This document shows positions 53,955 through 64,000 of a stretch of 64,000 nucleotides of DNA, piece after piece. Where the stretch lies: the NCBI GenBank assembly GCA_035772405.1, contig JAYKKM010000250.1:874001-938000 (forward strand), in the 5' to 3' direction. Every line of letters begins with the position of its first letter. Position 1 is the first letter of the stretch. The notes beneath the pieces are model-generated. The model saw only the letters and a program-made list of their open reading frames with translations. It was not told the origin of the DNA and ran no database searches. This DNA is from Chrysogorgia sp. JL179-B06 (Eukaryota; Cnidaria; Anthozoa; Scleralcyonacea; Chrysogorgiidae). A program made the position numbers and the translations under genes.

Positions 53955-54720
53955 CTATATATAGATAGATATATCGTGTGAATTTTCGCCCCTCGTCACA
54001 ATACTGCAAAGTTGAAACTTTGCACTAAAAATTGTCCGTTGGGGGACAATAGAATAAATTTTGTGGCTGGCATTAAGAATTTTATTAAAGAAACGTTGAC
54101 ACAGCTGGTATCGACGATTGTACAAGCTGGACAAATTTGCTAATTTTAAAGCAGCATCATATGAGATGAATGAAAAATGATGCAAAGTGCTCTCTTCTGG
54201 ACATGTTCGATTTGGAGGCTTAGGTAGCCAGTAAGTGAATAATGCCAGACTTGGCACGCATATTCCAGAATAGGTCTAACGCAGGTGCAGTAAATGGTTA
54301 ATAAAACCGCTGTCAGAATGCTACTTCTTTTTAAAAGATGGAGTGAGAATAACCGTTTGAGGCTTACTTGTGATTTCGTCTGTTTTTGTTCCATTTTAAG
54401 TCATTTGAAATCCAAACACCAAGGAGAAGCTTAGCTTCGTTAACGATCTCGACAATTTACTTCAATTTTTCGTTCGCTTCGGCGTGAGCAAATTCGATCG
54501 ATTATTTAACTTCCTTCAAATCTACTTCAACGTTCTTTATTCTTTCTTCAATGAACTCCAGCTTGTTGAGTTTCTTGCTCATAATTATCATCATAGCATG
54601 AATACCTTCAAGTTTGACTTCTTCAAGTTTAACATAAATATGTTTCCAGGGGAAAACCCAACCCTTTATGGTGACCCTGTTCACACATATTTATAATTTA
54701 TCTCACCAAAACTATACTGC
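53955..54720 (-). pseudogene. Internally deleted LINE: ORF1-like coiled coil joined to RT C terminus
   Basis: From 54680 the minus strand reads HIYVKLEEVKLEGIHAMM and KKLNKLEFIEERIKNVEVDL-KEVK, a coiled coil like LINE ORF1 leaders. At about 54440 it meets the RT tail: LLLGVWISNDLKWNKN, LLTIYCTCVRPILEYACQVW, YNRRYQLCQRFFNKILNAS. The 3' tail (gatagatata) at about 53960 matches the (tatc)n tail of the 490-2520 LINE. Endonuclease and RT core are absent. Confidence 0.7.
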
Positions 54721-55056
54721 TTGAGTCAGCGTGACTTCAAAGCAGAAAGTTTTGGTGAGATGGCAGTTATGAATGTTTACAACCTTGGACTACAGGAAAA
54801 TATCTGATTTCAAACATCCTGACTGTCATTGTTGGACTCACTGACCATTGCATTAATGTTGTCAGTGGTTCCTAGGCATGCTGATGCGCTCTGATATAAA
54901 GCGAAACGGTTCAAAATATGAAATTTTATAAACTTCTGAGCTGAAAAATCACTGCTCAGAATACAGGAAATGCCATTTGTGTCAATCTAAGTTTCAAAAT
55001 TTTCTGGGGGCATGGCCCCGCCCTTACCTAGAAAGCTAGATTGGGACAACATATAA
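54721..55056. other. Non-coding
   Basis: Nothing recognised. Confidence 0.3.
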
Positions 55057-55507
55057 CAACCTTGTTCCCAGGACATTTTGCCTCCTCGCTGGAATGTCGG
55101 CGAAAATTAATTCAGCTAGAGTATAATTTATTCATCTAAATCCACATGTTAAGAAATTTCATCTTTAAATTTTACCGCAAATAAGAAATATAAGGGCTTT
55201 AGTTAATTGTCAAGAACTGCATTCGATATACACTTGTTCCTCCATGATATTTGCACGAGATAATCATGGCTGTATTATGAATTAGTTGCTTTTAGGATGA
55301 ATGCTTTACATGAACAAGTCTACAGAGCATTGCATATTTCTCATTCATTATCACATCAACAGAGTAAACAAAGACAAATTACCTAAATTATCATAAATTA
55401 TCATATCAAAACACCCAGATATTCTGGGTGTCATGCGACCAGCCGATCCCAGGGCCATTTTTGCCGACCTTCCATAGTGGAGGCAAAATGCCCTGGGAAC
55501 GAGGTTG
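55057..55507. mobile_element. 451-bp MITE with perfect 9-bp target duplication
   Basis: Termini 55057-55085 and 55479-55507 (caacc-tgttcccagg-cattttgcctcc) are inverted with two mismatches in 29. Weaker similarity continues inward for another 20-25 bp. The element is flanked by aacatataa at 55048-55056 and 55508-55516. A 9-bp duplication is typical of Mutator-like (MULE) elements. No coding capacity. Confidence 0.85.
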
Positions 55508-55525
55508 AACATATAATTCATTTAC

Positions 55526-55890
55526 AGGTAATATTTGGCATTTCACTCGATCAAACTACATGTTGAAAGGATTTATGGTGAAGGAAAATTTCGAGTGTTG
55601 GAATACATACATTTTAAGATCAAACCGGGACCAGTTGCAAAAAATGCAACTTTAAGGCCTTCCGGCTGGGAATTGAACCCGCGACCCTCTAATGCTAGTG
55701 CAGTGCTCTGACCACTGAGCTACGGAAGCCGTTGCCGAGATCTGTATATATGGTGGTGGTAATGCCGGGATAAGATTCTGGGTATATTATAGGTAATATT
55801 TGGCATTTCACTCGATCAAACTACATGTTGAAAGGATTTATGGTGAAGGAAAATTTCGAGTGTTGGAATACATACATTTTAAGACCAAAC
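55526..55890. repeat. 100-bp direct repeats flanking a tRNA-like unit
   Basis: 55526-55625 and 55791-55890 (aggtaatatttggcatttca ... cattttaaga-caaac) differ at one base. The 165 bp between them hold the tRNA-like sequence. Period 265 bp. Confidence 0.9.
55656..55730 (-). tRNA. tRNA-Ala-like pseudogene or SINE head (anticodon AGC)
   Basis: The minus strand reads ggcttccgtagctcagtgg, tcagagcactgcactagca, ttagagggtcgcgggttcaa and ttcccagccggaagg. The acceptor stem, A box (tagctcagtgg) and B box (gggttcaattccc) are clear. A loop ctagcat would place AGC as anticodon. The anticodon and T stems have mismatches, so it is not a functional tRNA. A run of six T (minus strand, plus 55639-55644) inside a small hairpin sits just downstream and could stop Pol III. 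Confidence 0.55.
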
Positions 55891-56574
55891 ATGTACATGG
55901 TATTTTACTGTCAATTATTAAACTGAAGTGAAGTACATGACACAGTATCATGTTTTGTGTACATTAATTCTAGTTAATTTCAGTTGCTGTTTAATACTGT
56001 TTTGATAGTGTTCACAATTTTTATTTTTTAAAACTTGTCTCGAGATGCAAAACTGTTTTGGTGATGTTCACAATTTTCATTTTTCATTGGATATTTGGAC
56101 CAGGATAATGGTCATTTTATGACATACATCAGATGATTTGTAATTGCCATGGCAACAGAACATGTTCATGCTTTGTCTAAAGACAGATGCAGCATACACA
56201 CACAAACGTTTTCCTGCGTTTTTGTATTATTTCACTAATGAGCTAGTTGTTCTCGACAATGCAAAAACGCAAGAAAACGTTTCCATGTGTCATGCTATTT
56301 ATGTTCGATATATTCAGACCATTTTTGCTAATTATAGTCTTCTTTAACAACTCCACATGATAATTCTTTATAAAAGAGAGATCTACGAATGGCAACACAT
56401 ATGCAGTGAAATAGTGAATCAAGTTCACAGCTTTGACCTTTGTTGACAGTCGCTTGGTTTGATAATGGCAATGTTACAATCACAATGCATTGATTTCTGT
56501 AATCAGCCACTGAAGGCATTGTGCAGCGTTAGTTAAAGGAAGTGGGAAGAGTTGGGGGCTAGAACTGTGGGAGC
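55891..56574. other. Non-coding
   Basis: No gene; an X-box-like ttgccatggcaac lies at 56147. Short open frames on both strands are unrecognised. Confidence 0.35.
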
Positions 56575-57535
56575 TAACATTTTTTTATTTTAAAAATTTG
56601 CCCTAAGGCTGGTGCACAGCAAAAGGACACGAGGTCCCTACAAGGCTTGGACACCAAACCCTACAAAATAGTTAATAATTAAATCTAAGAATATGAATAC
56701 ATAATGTTCAAATCAATGTTTGAATCAGTGTTTAACATGTCAGTGTTTAACATGGACAAGCCATCATAGCATTGACCAGACGGCATTTCGGGCAAATTAC
56801 GAGTTTGTAAGTTCTAACATTTTCAGCATCAAACACAATGCTAAGTCGAGAATAATAGAAAGTTTTGAGTTCCTTTTAAAAAACTAATAAACATTTAGTA
56901 GCTTTCATAGCATCAGGAATAGCATTCCACAAATTGGCAATTCTTATGAAAAATGTATCACGGAAAAGTGAAGTTCTAACCCTTCGTGTATTAAGGTAAA
57001 GTCCACTCATTCCACGACGAGTATGTCCTTGACTGATTGAAATGTACTGATTAATATCCAGATTTACCAAGCCTGAGATACACTTGAAAAAAAAACACCA
57101 GATCCAGATACTCCAGCCAATAATTCAAAGGCAGCAAATTAAGTTTGATCAAACGTTCCTTATACATGTACGTTGGAGAGAAACCGAGAGGCTCGTCTCT
57201 GTACTCATTCAATCAAAAAAATTTGACCAATCGCCATCTGGGCAGCCCAAATTTGAGAAGCATAGCAAAAATTTGAATGTACCAAGGATAAATATAGCAA
57301 TTTTATGGCTTGGGTATCAATAACACCGACGCAGCTGCACTTCAAAAATCCCAACATTCTATTTGCTTTGGCTACAATCATCAATATATGGTCATTCCAA
57401 GACAAATTTGTTTGAGTGACAACCCGCAAATCTTTCTCCGTCAAGACCAATTTTACGTTTTGACCATTAAAGCTGTGTCGTTTTCTTGAGATGCGTAAAT
57501 CATTGCATTTGGAGTGATCTCCCGTATTGAGAGTC
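56575..57535 (-). pseudogene. LINE 3' half (CR1-like)
   Basis: From 57530 the minus strand reads GDHSKCNDLRISRKRHSF, LVLTEKDLRVVTQTNLSWND, ANRMLGFLKCSCVGVIDTQA, LYLSLVHSNFCYASQIWAAQ. After frame changes it reads YISISQGHTRRGMSGLYLNT and FFIRIANLWNAIPDAM. The 3' part contains a CR1-like tail with ccttgtagggacctcgtgtc and ends near 56575. RT core missing. Confidence 0.8.
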
Positions 57536-59178
57536 TTGTAGCACAGTCGAAACGTGAGGAACTAAATGCAAAGCCACACACTGTACTTGAACTTTAGAAA
57601 CGATTGGAAGTAACGATACTGGATGAAAATTAACAACTTCATCTCGTTTACCTTTTATCTACATTTACTTTCGTTTACCTACATGAGGAGAATGAAGAAA
57701 AATCAGGCGTCTGCATGCACAAGAAATTTAATGTAAACACTAAACACGACAATGCTATTTTTTCTAATATCTGTTCGATTGAAGGTCGTGTGTCAAAACT
57801 TATATAAAAATCAACGAAATTACATCTGTTTAATGGACATAAAAGCATTAAATCATCGGCTAAACGACAAATAGATCTTGAAGCCACGTTCTTTGATTTT
57901 AAAGACGAGTTTTGGGTATTTTAATAGCTTACGCATTTTCTCATATCTGATCACATTTTAAGTAGACGAAACCTACAGCGTTCGATTCGCCTGATTCAAG
58001 TGATCATTTCGATATAGAATTGATTTAAATCCGACAAAAACATTTTCATGGAATATATACATGCCAACACAGTATAATAATATTTCCCTGTCCATTCCGT
58101 CTTCATAATTGATCTCTCATGTGTGTTTCTCTCATCTTGGAGAGAATCTTCGCAATGGTTTGCAAGTTTACAGGTCTTGGTAAACTTTTCCAACATAAGT
58201 CCGAACTCGCTTCAATTCACTTGCATGCCTTGCAACGACTATATGTTGTCATGTTGACGTTTCGTCCATGGTTGTGCGAGTTCTTTCTGTGATCTCTCAT
58301 CTGTGTTTCTCTCATCCAGTTATCCTGGAGAGAATCTTTGCATTAGTTTGCTGGTTTACAGGTCTCGTAAATGCTTTTCGGACCGCGATTCATCGACAAT
58401 AAGTCCGAAATCGCTTTAATTCGCTATTACGCCCACGCAGTAATTACAATCTCTCGACGTACAAAAAACGACGACGACGAACACAGAAATGATGCCGAAA
58501 CCTAGACTCCTGCTACCACAGGTAGCCTTAGTAAAAAAAGGAAAAAATAAAACAAAAATTAAACCTGATTTTCATTTCGAAATGGAATGTTTATAATGTG
58601 GCCAATCATTAAGCTTAAGTTCAGTTTATTCACACAGGGTATATAGAAATTACAAAATACAGAAGTAAAATGACTATAATAGATAAAACGTGCGCAGTGA
58701 TCGAAGTAGCATATGCTTTTGAGTTGATCACTGCCTAACGGACGAATAGAGCTAGTTGTAAATGTATGCATTTTAATTATATGTTTGTGAGAAGAGAAGA
58801 AATTGGGTATGTTTTTTAAATGTAGAGGCTGAATTAGACTGTTTTATATGATAATGAACGGTTTCCCAAATTTTTCATGCTATAAATCGAAAACTGTGAA
58901 ATCCGTAATTTGTTCGAGTATTATAAGAATGTTGAGTTGATGCAGTTTGAATAATATCTGTAAATATGTTGGTACACTATTCTTTTCATTTATGATTTTG
59001 TATCCATCGTTATAATAGCCGGCATTTTAACTGGTCAGCGGTATAGTTAACTGTTAATTATTACTGTACTGTTTCGAACAATGTGCCGCGATGTATAGAA
59101 TTCGAAATCCTGACTGGGAAGTGGACTGAACATTAAAAGATGATCTTCAGAACTACATCCTTAGAAATCTGAAACGTT
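57536..59178. other. Non-coding with an imperfect 180-bp duplication
   Basis: 58110-58217 and 58290-58423 share gatctctcat-tgtgtttctctcatc, ctggagagaatct, tttacaggtct and aataagtccgaa. No gene is recognised; the 70-codon frame at 57675-57887 (-) is not assignable. Confidence 0.4.
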
Positions 59179-59530
59179 TTGGAGGTTTTTGATTTCGTTC
59201 AACGAGATTACCTTCAATATGCCTGGAGTCTTCTGACTTTAAGCAGGCTATTAAAGTTTTCACATTATATCCACCACGATATATCTGTAGATGCAGCTTT
59301 CAGACAGGTGTACGATGGACCTGGTCGGCTCCTAGGATACCGTGCTGTACACAAGATAATCTGTCAAAAGCACAACTGCACAAGATCGCTGTTCTGCAAG
59401 CGCTTGTTTACGATATGATGACCGTGATGTATTAGAATGGTGAATGAAACGCAAATGACTAAGAGGCCCAACAGGGACATTCACTTCATTGGCATGACAT
59501 GTATGTTTAAGATGTCTGTGGTTTTTGTCC
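59179..59530 (+). pseudogene. Integrase-like (DDE) ORF remnant
   Basis: It reads FVQRDYLQYAWSLLTLSRLL, then GPGRLLGYRAVHKIICQKHN, then in another frame LVYDMMTVM. Near 59480 it gives HSLHWHDMYV where relatives have an HSLDGHDK-type catalytic word. This order is known from unnamed integrase-core proteins in fish and invertebrates (recalled). Several stops; no termini. Confidence 0.4.
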
Positions 59531-59799
59531 TTTTTCTTTTGTTCGGGCTGCCGCCTTACAGCAATAATCATACAAGGCCATCAGTAAACTGTTCGAGAGC
59601 ATTTTGGCCGACGTTCAAGTCAAATAATTCAGTGGATATCCCAGAAAATCATCTTTCTGCTGTACGACGAACGCGATCTTTGTTTAATCAAAGTAATTTT
59701 ATGTTGAATTTGCGAATGATCTATTGTGCGACGGATATCCTGTCCAATCAAGATCACGACGAACGAGAATGAGACGCTACAAGCAGCCGTGCGTGTATT

Positions 59800-60858
59800 A
59801 TGCAAATTCAGTGGCTACGTTTCATCTAGAGCTATTTGGTGATCTTGTTTTCAAGCTCAACCCAGGTCTCAGGTGAGAACATACAAGTTGTCATAACAGC
59901 AATCGGATGATGGCACGACCAACTGCATCCCATAACACCTATAATCTGACCACTGTGAATTGCTCTGCTGGCCTATCGAACTGTGGACGCAACGTTTTAC
60001 CTCTAGACTCTATGTTCTGTTAATGCTCACTCTGTCAAATCAAAGTCTGCTGACTTTATTGAACTTATTAATTCTACGACTGATTTAGTAGCAGTGACTG
60101 AGACCTGGCTCACTGACAAAGATTCTGCAGCAAGACTTGAGATTGTTCCATCAGGATATAAATTAATTAGTCAACTGCGCCTTGGAAGAGTGGGCGGCGG
60201 GATTGCTCTCCTCCACACAGATAATATTTCCATAAAAAAAGATCAGAGGTAAAGAGGAGACATCCTTTTGAGTTTGCGCTGAGTTCATCATAAAATCTGG
60301 GTCATTCAGCATGAGGCTTGTGATTGTCTACCATCCACCATACTCCACTACACACCTGGTCTCTGATAGGGCATTTGTAACCGAGTTCACAACCTACTTA
60401 GAAAATATCATCTTGTCAGTTGAGCCTTTGTTGAAGCTTCATTGGCTCCCAATTACCCTAATAATTAAGTTTAAAATAGCATAATTAACGTATAAGGCAA
60501 TTAACGGCTTAGCGCCATCTTACATAACGGACCTCATCTATTAAGTCTGGTAAAAGATACTCATTAAGATTTGTTAATGATCTATGTTCAAATAGTCAAA
60601 CATACAAGACCTACACAACTCTAGGCGACCGTTGTTTTAGCGTGGCTACTCCACAAGTACGGAATTATCTTCCCACAGCGATCAGTAAAGCCGCCACGGT
60701 TAGCTCTTAAAAGACAGCTTAAGACTTACTATTTTAAAATAGCATATCTTTAGTTCATAGACAATTTTATATTGTAATTTTATTTCATGTGTAAAGCCAA
60801 TACGATCATTTCGTCATGTAGCATGCGCTATATAAGCAATTAATACATTATTATTATT
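59800..60858 (+). pseudogene. LINE with 5' end and 3' end, centre deleted
   Basis: The N-terminal word LFGDLVFKLNPGL (about 59838-59873) resembles a decayed 2A motif. The endonuclease start follows: SVNAHSVKSKSADFIELINS, LVAVTETWLTDKD, GRVGGGIALLH, LVIVYHPPYS. At about 60420 it jumps to the RT tail (LKLHWLPITLIIKFKIA, YKAINGLAPSYITDLI, NYLPTAISKAATVSSFKRQL). The 3' tail gcgctatataagcaatt and (att)n ends at 60858. More than 2 kb is missing. Confidence 0.8.
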
Positions 60859-60904
60859 GGATTCCTGTTAGTTATTGGTTAGTATTCGAGTTAGGTTCGA
60901 TTCC

Positions 60905-61080
60905 TGTCCAGGACTCAGAATCATTTTTCTGAGGAGATGAGCTTGACGATCGTCCATGTATCGTCTGTCTACCAAGCTCTCCCACATTCACTACAGCAGT
61001 GTGTATATTAACACAAAGTAAAATCCTGCTAATGACTGTAGGAAATCCTGATTCACCGTCAATCTTGATTTGAATATACA
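60905..61080. repeat. Dispersed foldback-family copy
   Basis: ctcagaatcatttttctgag, atgagcttgacgatcgtcc and cactacagcagtgtgtat match 15632-15740 and, inverted, 21656-21703. Confidence 0.6.
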
Positions 61081-61208
61081 TGTACCATTATTGATGCAAA
61101 TATATCAATCTGACATATATGTCAATCTTGATTGACAAATTGAAGTCTGAGCATGCAGATGTAGTAGGACAGGACAAACTAGACAATTACACCAAGTATG
61201 TATAGAAC

Positions 61209-61505
61209 GGTCTGTAAGAACTGTGGGCGCGGATATACGTACAAAAAACGTTTTGTTGTTATCGGTTAGTTAGTTACGTTCAATTCGTCATTCCCTCTGT
61301 AAAGCCAATTTGCGAAAGTTTGGGAATAAAGTTCGTGTGTACATGTTAAGATTTGCTGTCGAAGTCTCTCATCTTCGTACTGCTACATCTTTTGGAGCCC
61401 GATAGCAGACATAGTGAACTCAACTAGCACCTGACCTGTACACGTTATGTGAATGACTGATGGAGCTGACGAAGGAAGAATTGTACGAGATTGAGAAGAT
61501 TCTAC
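61209..61505 (+). mobile_element. 5' LTR, primer site and start of gag of an LTR retrotransposon
   Basis: tgtaagaactgtgggcgcgg begins a candidate LTR of about 177 bp. An AATAAA lies at about 61323 and the end is tactgctaca (about 61385). A primer-site-like tggagcccgatagcag follows within a few bases. An ATG near 61459 opens MELTKEELYEIEKIL, a gag-leader-like sequence, cut at about 61501 by the acaacgttgt repeats. No other retroelement parts follow. Confidence 0.5.
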
Positions 61506-61810
61506 CCAGCTAACACATAACGTTGTGACAACATTATGGGAAGGTTCTAGTTTGGTTAGGTCGGACCTAACCTTCAGACAACGTTCACGGGACGTTTGTC
61601 GCTTGGATATCGTATCATAACGTTGTGTGGACGTTGTAACGACGTTCACAATCCAACGTTGTGTGACCCTGTTGGTATAACGTTGTCAGAACGTTGTAGC
61701 GACATCGTAACCCCCAACGTTGTGTGAACGTGTTGACATAACGTTGTAGCGACGTCACAAACCAACGTTGTATTCAGGTGTTGACAACACGTTCTAAGAA
61801 CGTTTATATA
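61501..61810. repeat. acaacgttgt-rich repeat block
   Basis: Begins ctacccagctaacacataac. aacgttgtgtgaacg-type words recur about ten times, each partly self-complementary. A sister block with the same start lies at 62765-62975. Confidence 0.75.
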
Positions 61811-62764
61811 AGAATGTCGTACCAGTTATTGCAGCTAACTGAACACATAATTAACCTTGTCACAACATTGCTTTACACAACATATATTACGACCAAACTG
61901 AACGTAGAATCTTGTACGTCGTCGTCGCTTTATTGACGTTGTACTAATGTCAGGAATAGACTTCAATTCGGCGTTGAATTTTGGTCGTATTTACCGTTAT
62001 CATATATTTTTCGAGCAAACCGCAACATTGAATCGACGTCGCTTTATCGACGTTACATCAATGTTAGAAATATATGTCGATTCGACGTTGAATTTTGATT
62101 GCATATATAGCGTCTTCATGTTTCACGACAATGCCAATACATGTAGCTTTATCCACCGCGGTGTATTAAACGTAAGAAATAGATGTTGATTCAACGTCGA
62201 ATTATGCTTGCATATTAGCGTCACAACAATTTCAGGCTAAGAAGTATGTTGTTTAAAATGTGGTAATAACTAGCAATTATTTGTTACCACGATAAATTCT
62301 CATTTCATAAATTTCACACTGTCGAAGGATCAATTTTATGAATTTTTAACCAATCAGGCGAGGCTGACGCTGATCTTAATTTAGCCACAAACAAGCAGGA
62401 CTGTCTTCGCAGAGGTCCGTGTCCGCTTAAGCTTAGGTCCGTAAGCCAATCAGAAAACGCCAAATTTTGATCCAGTACAACTGTTAAGCTATGCTTAATC
62501 ACACATATCGAGCGATCGAAGGGAAGCGTCAACAACTATAAGGGACAACTAAAGTTTTTGCTGATGGTTGTAACAATATATTTCACAAAGGAGGACCACC
62601 ATACTTCTTCTGACCAAATTATTGCGTTAATAAGGATATTACTGTATTATATATTCAACGAAGAAATTGGATACAACGTGTTCCGGCTAAACACAAATAT
62701 GCCACGGAGACTTGGCCTGAGGAACAATAATTCTGTTGATCTGTTCTTCAAATAAATACCAAGG
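61811..62764. other. Non-coding
   Basis: Short direct words (ttgaattttggtcg / ttgaattttgattg near 61971 and 62088) and two CCAATCAG boxes (62350, 62448). No gene. Confidence 0.35.
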
Positions 62765-62975
62765 ACTACCCAGCTAACACATCTACGTTGTTACAACGTT
62801 GTGACAACGTTGGACTTACGTTGCGAGAACGTTGTGTGATAACGTTGTAACAACGAAAATTTGTAGACAGCAGGCAACGTTGTGACAACGTTCGAATTAC
62901 GAAACAGCGACGTTTTTACAACGTTGTCACAACGTTCGAATTACAAAACAGCGACGTTCTGAAAACGTTGGCCTT
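62765..62975. repeat. Second acaacgttgt-rich block
   Basis: Begins ctacccagctaacacatcta; gttacaacgttgtgacaacg and ttcgaattac-aaacagcgacgtt recur two or three times. Confidence 0.75.
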
Positions 62976-62981
62976 TTATAA

Positions 62982-63211
62982 TAATTGTTGACCGTTTTAC
63001 GTATAGCGTAATAAAAACAAATTTTCAAACGGGTCATTTGGTGTTATAGCTGGAGGAAAATGCTAAAGCCAAAAGTCAGTAATTTGCAGGCATTACTTAA
63101 TACCTGCAAATTACTGACTTTTGGCTTTAGCATTTTCCTCCAGCTATAACACCAAATGACCCGTTTGAAAATTTGTTTTTATTACGCTATACGTAAAACG
63201 GTCAACAATTA
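62982..63211. repeat. Perfect palindrome, 109-bp arms
   Basis: 62982-63090 and 63103-63211 are exact reverse complements around a 12-nt loop (cattacttaata). The right arm runs straight into the next palindrome, overlapping by three bases. Confidence 0.95.
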
Positions 63212-63612
63212 CCTGTCTTTGTTTTATATTTTTTAGGACAGTAATGTATCTCAAAGACAAAGTAATCTAGGACATCAAGGAGAGTCTACACAGCAGAACA
63301 CTTTTATATCACTCATTTGAAATAAATATTGTAGCTCTATACAAATTATATGTGTCTTAATTATATGTGTCTGCAGCAAAGCGCTATTTATATCTCCTTA
63401 TCCCAGGAACTTTCCTGGGATAAGGAGACATAAATAGCGCTTTGCTGCAGAGTAATAATAATCAAGACACATATAATTTGTATAGAGCTACAATATTTAT
63501 TTCAAATGAGTGATATAAAAGTGTTCTGCTGTGTAGACTCTCCTTGATGTCCTAGATTACTTTGTCTTTGAGATACATTACTGTCCTAAAAAATATAAAA
63601 CAAAGACAGGTA
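63209..63612. repeat. Near-perfect palindrome, about 201-bp arms
   Basis: 63209-63409 and 63412-63612 are reverse complements around a 2-nt loop. Differences cluster at about 63352-63372 against its partner (attatatgtgt versus attattattac). No coding sequence or terminal duplication is seen. Confidence 0.95.
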
Positions 63613-64000
63613 AATTCAGGATGGCCTGAGATGGAGGTTATCTGACATACATATATGATGAGTAAATATTATAACAATTTCATCTTAGCATCTTAGCTTA
63701 AATCCTGAGACCTGGATGGGAATTTGCCAACATTGACTAATAGCAATTTATAGTGACATAACGCGAAATACATCGACAAAATTAAATTTGTCAAGGCATT
63801 TTATCAATTGGTTTAGAAAAATTGGAATTGGTTTTATAGAATTGGTTTTATCAATTGGTTTAGAAAAGCACTCCTAAAATTAGGAAGGATGTTCTTTTAA
63901 ATTTTGGCGATAGCTGTTTTTGTTCTTAAGTTATTCCAGTTTTTGTAATATGCAAATAAGGCATGTGATGAAAGAAGAGTTGTCGAAGATCTATTTTCGA
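63613..64000. other. Non-coding
   Basis: ttttatcaattggtttagaa is directly repeated at about 63799 and 63847. Nothing else recognised. Confidence 0.35.

Noticed and set aside
57675..57887. 70-codon minus-strand frame with LADDLMLLC resembling an RT YADD box
   Set aside because: Surrounding residues do not fit any RT motif order; probably chance.
59437..59772. 111-codon frame with a hydrophobic start that looked like a signal peptide
   Set aside because: It overlaps, out of frame, the integrase-like remnant (HSLHWHDMYV) and contains no conserved domain.

Overview
This is an AT-rich stretch of a multicellular animal genome, most likely a marine invertebrate such as a cnidarian or sponge; the exact taxon cannot be read from the sequence. 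There are spliced exons, GT-AG introns, non-LTR (CR1/L2/jockey-like) retrotransposons, Ty3/gypsy remnants, PIF/Harbinger, Tc1/mariner, Crypton and Helentron elements, foldback MITEs and tandem repeats. Almost every protein-like reading frame belongs to a mobile element. No bacterial operon, rRNA, CRISPR array or intact tRNA was seen.

Layout. 1-2.5 kb: inverted repeats and a decayed LINE. 2.6-5.1 kb: a zinc-ribbon-like exon (-), a SANT/Myb exon between two copies of a 0.22-kb repeat, and a LINE 3' end. 5.1-8.5 kb: a gag-integrase remnant of a Ty3/gypsy element next to a broken PIF/Harbinger transposase with its opposed Myb-like partner. 8.8-12.7 kb: two MITEs and a LINE split by a 0.8-kb insertion. 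12.85-22.9 kb: an RT fragment (-), then a decayed RecQ-like helicase gene in pieces (13.58-14.05, 16.65-16.72, 21.47-21.65, 21.90-22.23 kb). A 4.74-kb Tc1-like transposon sits exactly inside one of its exons. The transposon carries a DD34E transposase (-), a head-to-head BEN-domain gene (+), mirrored subterminal repeats and a 173-bp tandem array. A vertnin-like ORF follows.

23.4-27.6 kb: a second Tc1-family fragment with a LINE inserted, an unrecognised decayed spliced gene, and a Ty3/gypsy pol remnant with a candidate 3' LTR. 28.4-36.1 kb: a nearly complete Helentron. It reads leader with intron and repeats, a 2A peptide, a cysteine-protease-like domain, a 23-residue repeat region, a zinc domain, an HUH Rep with two Tyr, a Pif1-type helicase and an APE-like endonuclease. 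It is broken by only a few stops and frameshifts. 37.9-39.4 kb (-): an apparently intact two-exon RPA-like ssDNA-binding protein gene, the best candidate for a live gene here.

43.6-47.2 kb: pieces of a Crypton tyrosine recombinase around a PHD-like zinc finger (-). 47.2-50.6 kb (-): an almost full-length CR1/L2-type LINE with its own 2A-like N terminus. 50.7-60.9 kb: more LINE fragments, a MITE with a perfect 9-bp target duplication, a tRNA-like unit between 100-bp direct repeats, and an integrase-like remnant. 61.2-64 kb: a solo-type LTR with the start of gag, acaacgttgt-rich repeats, and two abutting long palindromes (109-bp perfect arms and about 200-bp near-perfect arms).

The points most worth a second look are the Tc1 element with a BEN gene and no visible first HTH, the 2A-led protease N terminus of the Helentron together with 2A-like motifs in unrelated LINEs, the paired palindromes, and dispersed GC-rich cloverleaf-like hairpins.
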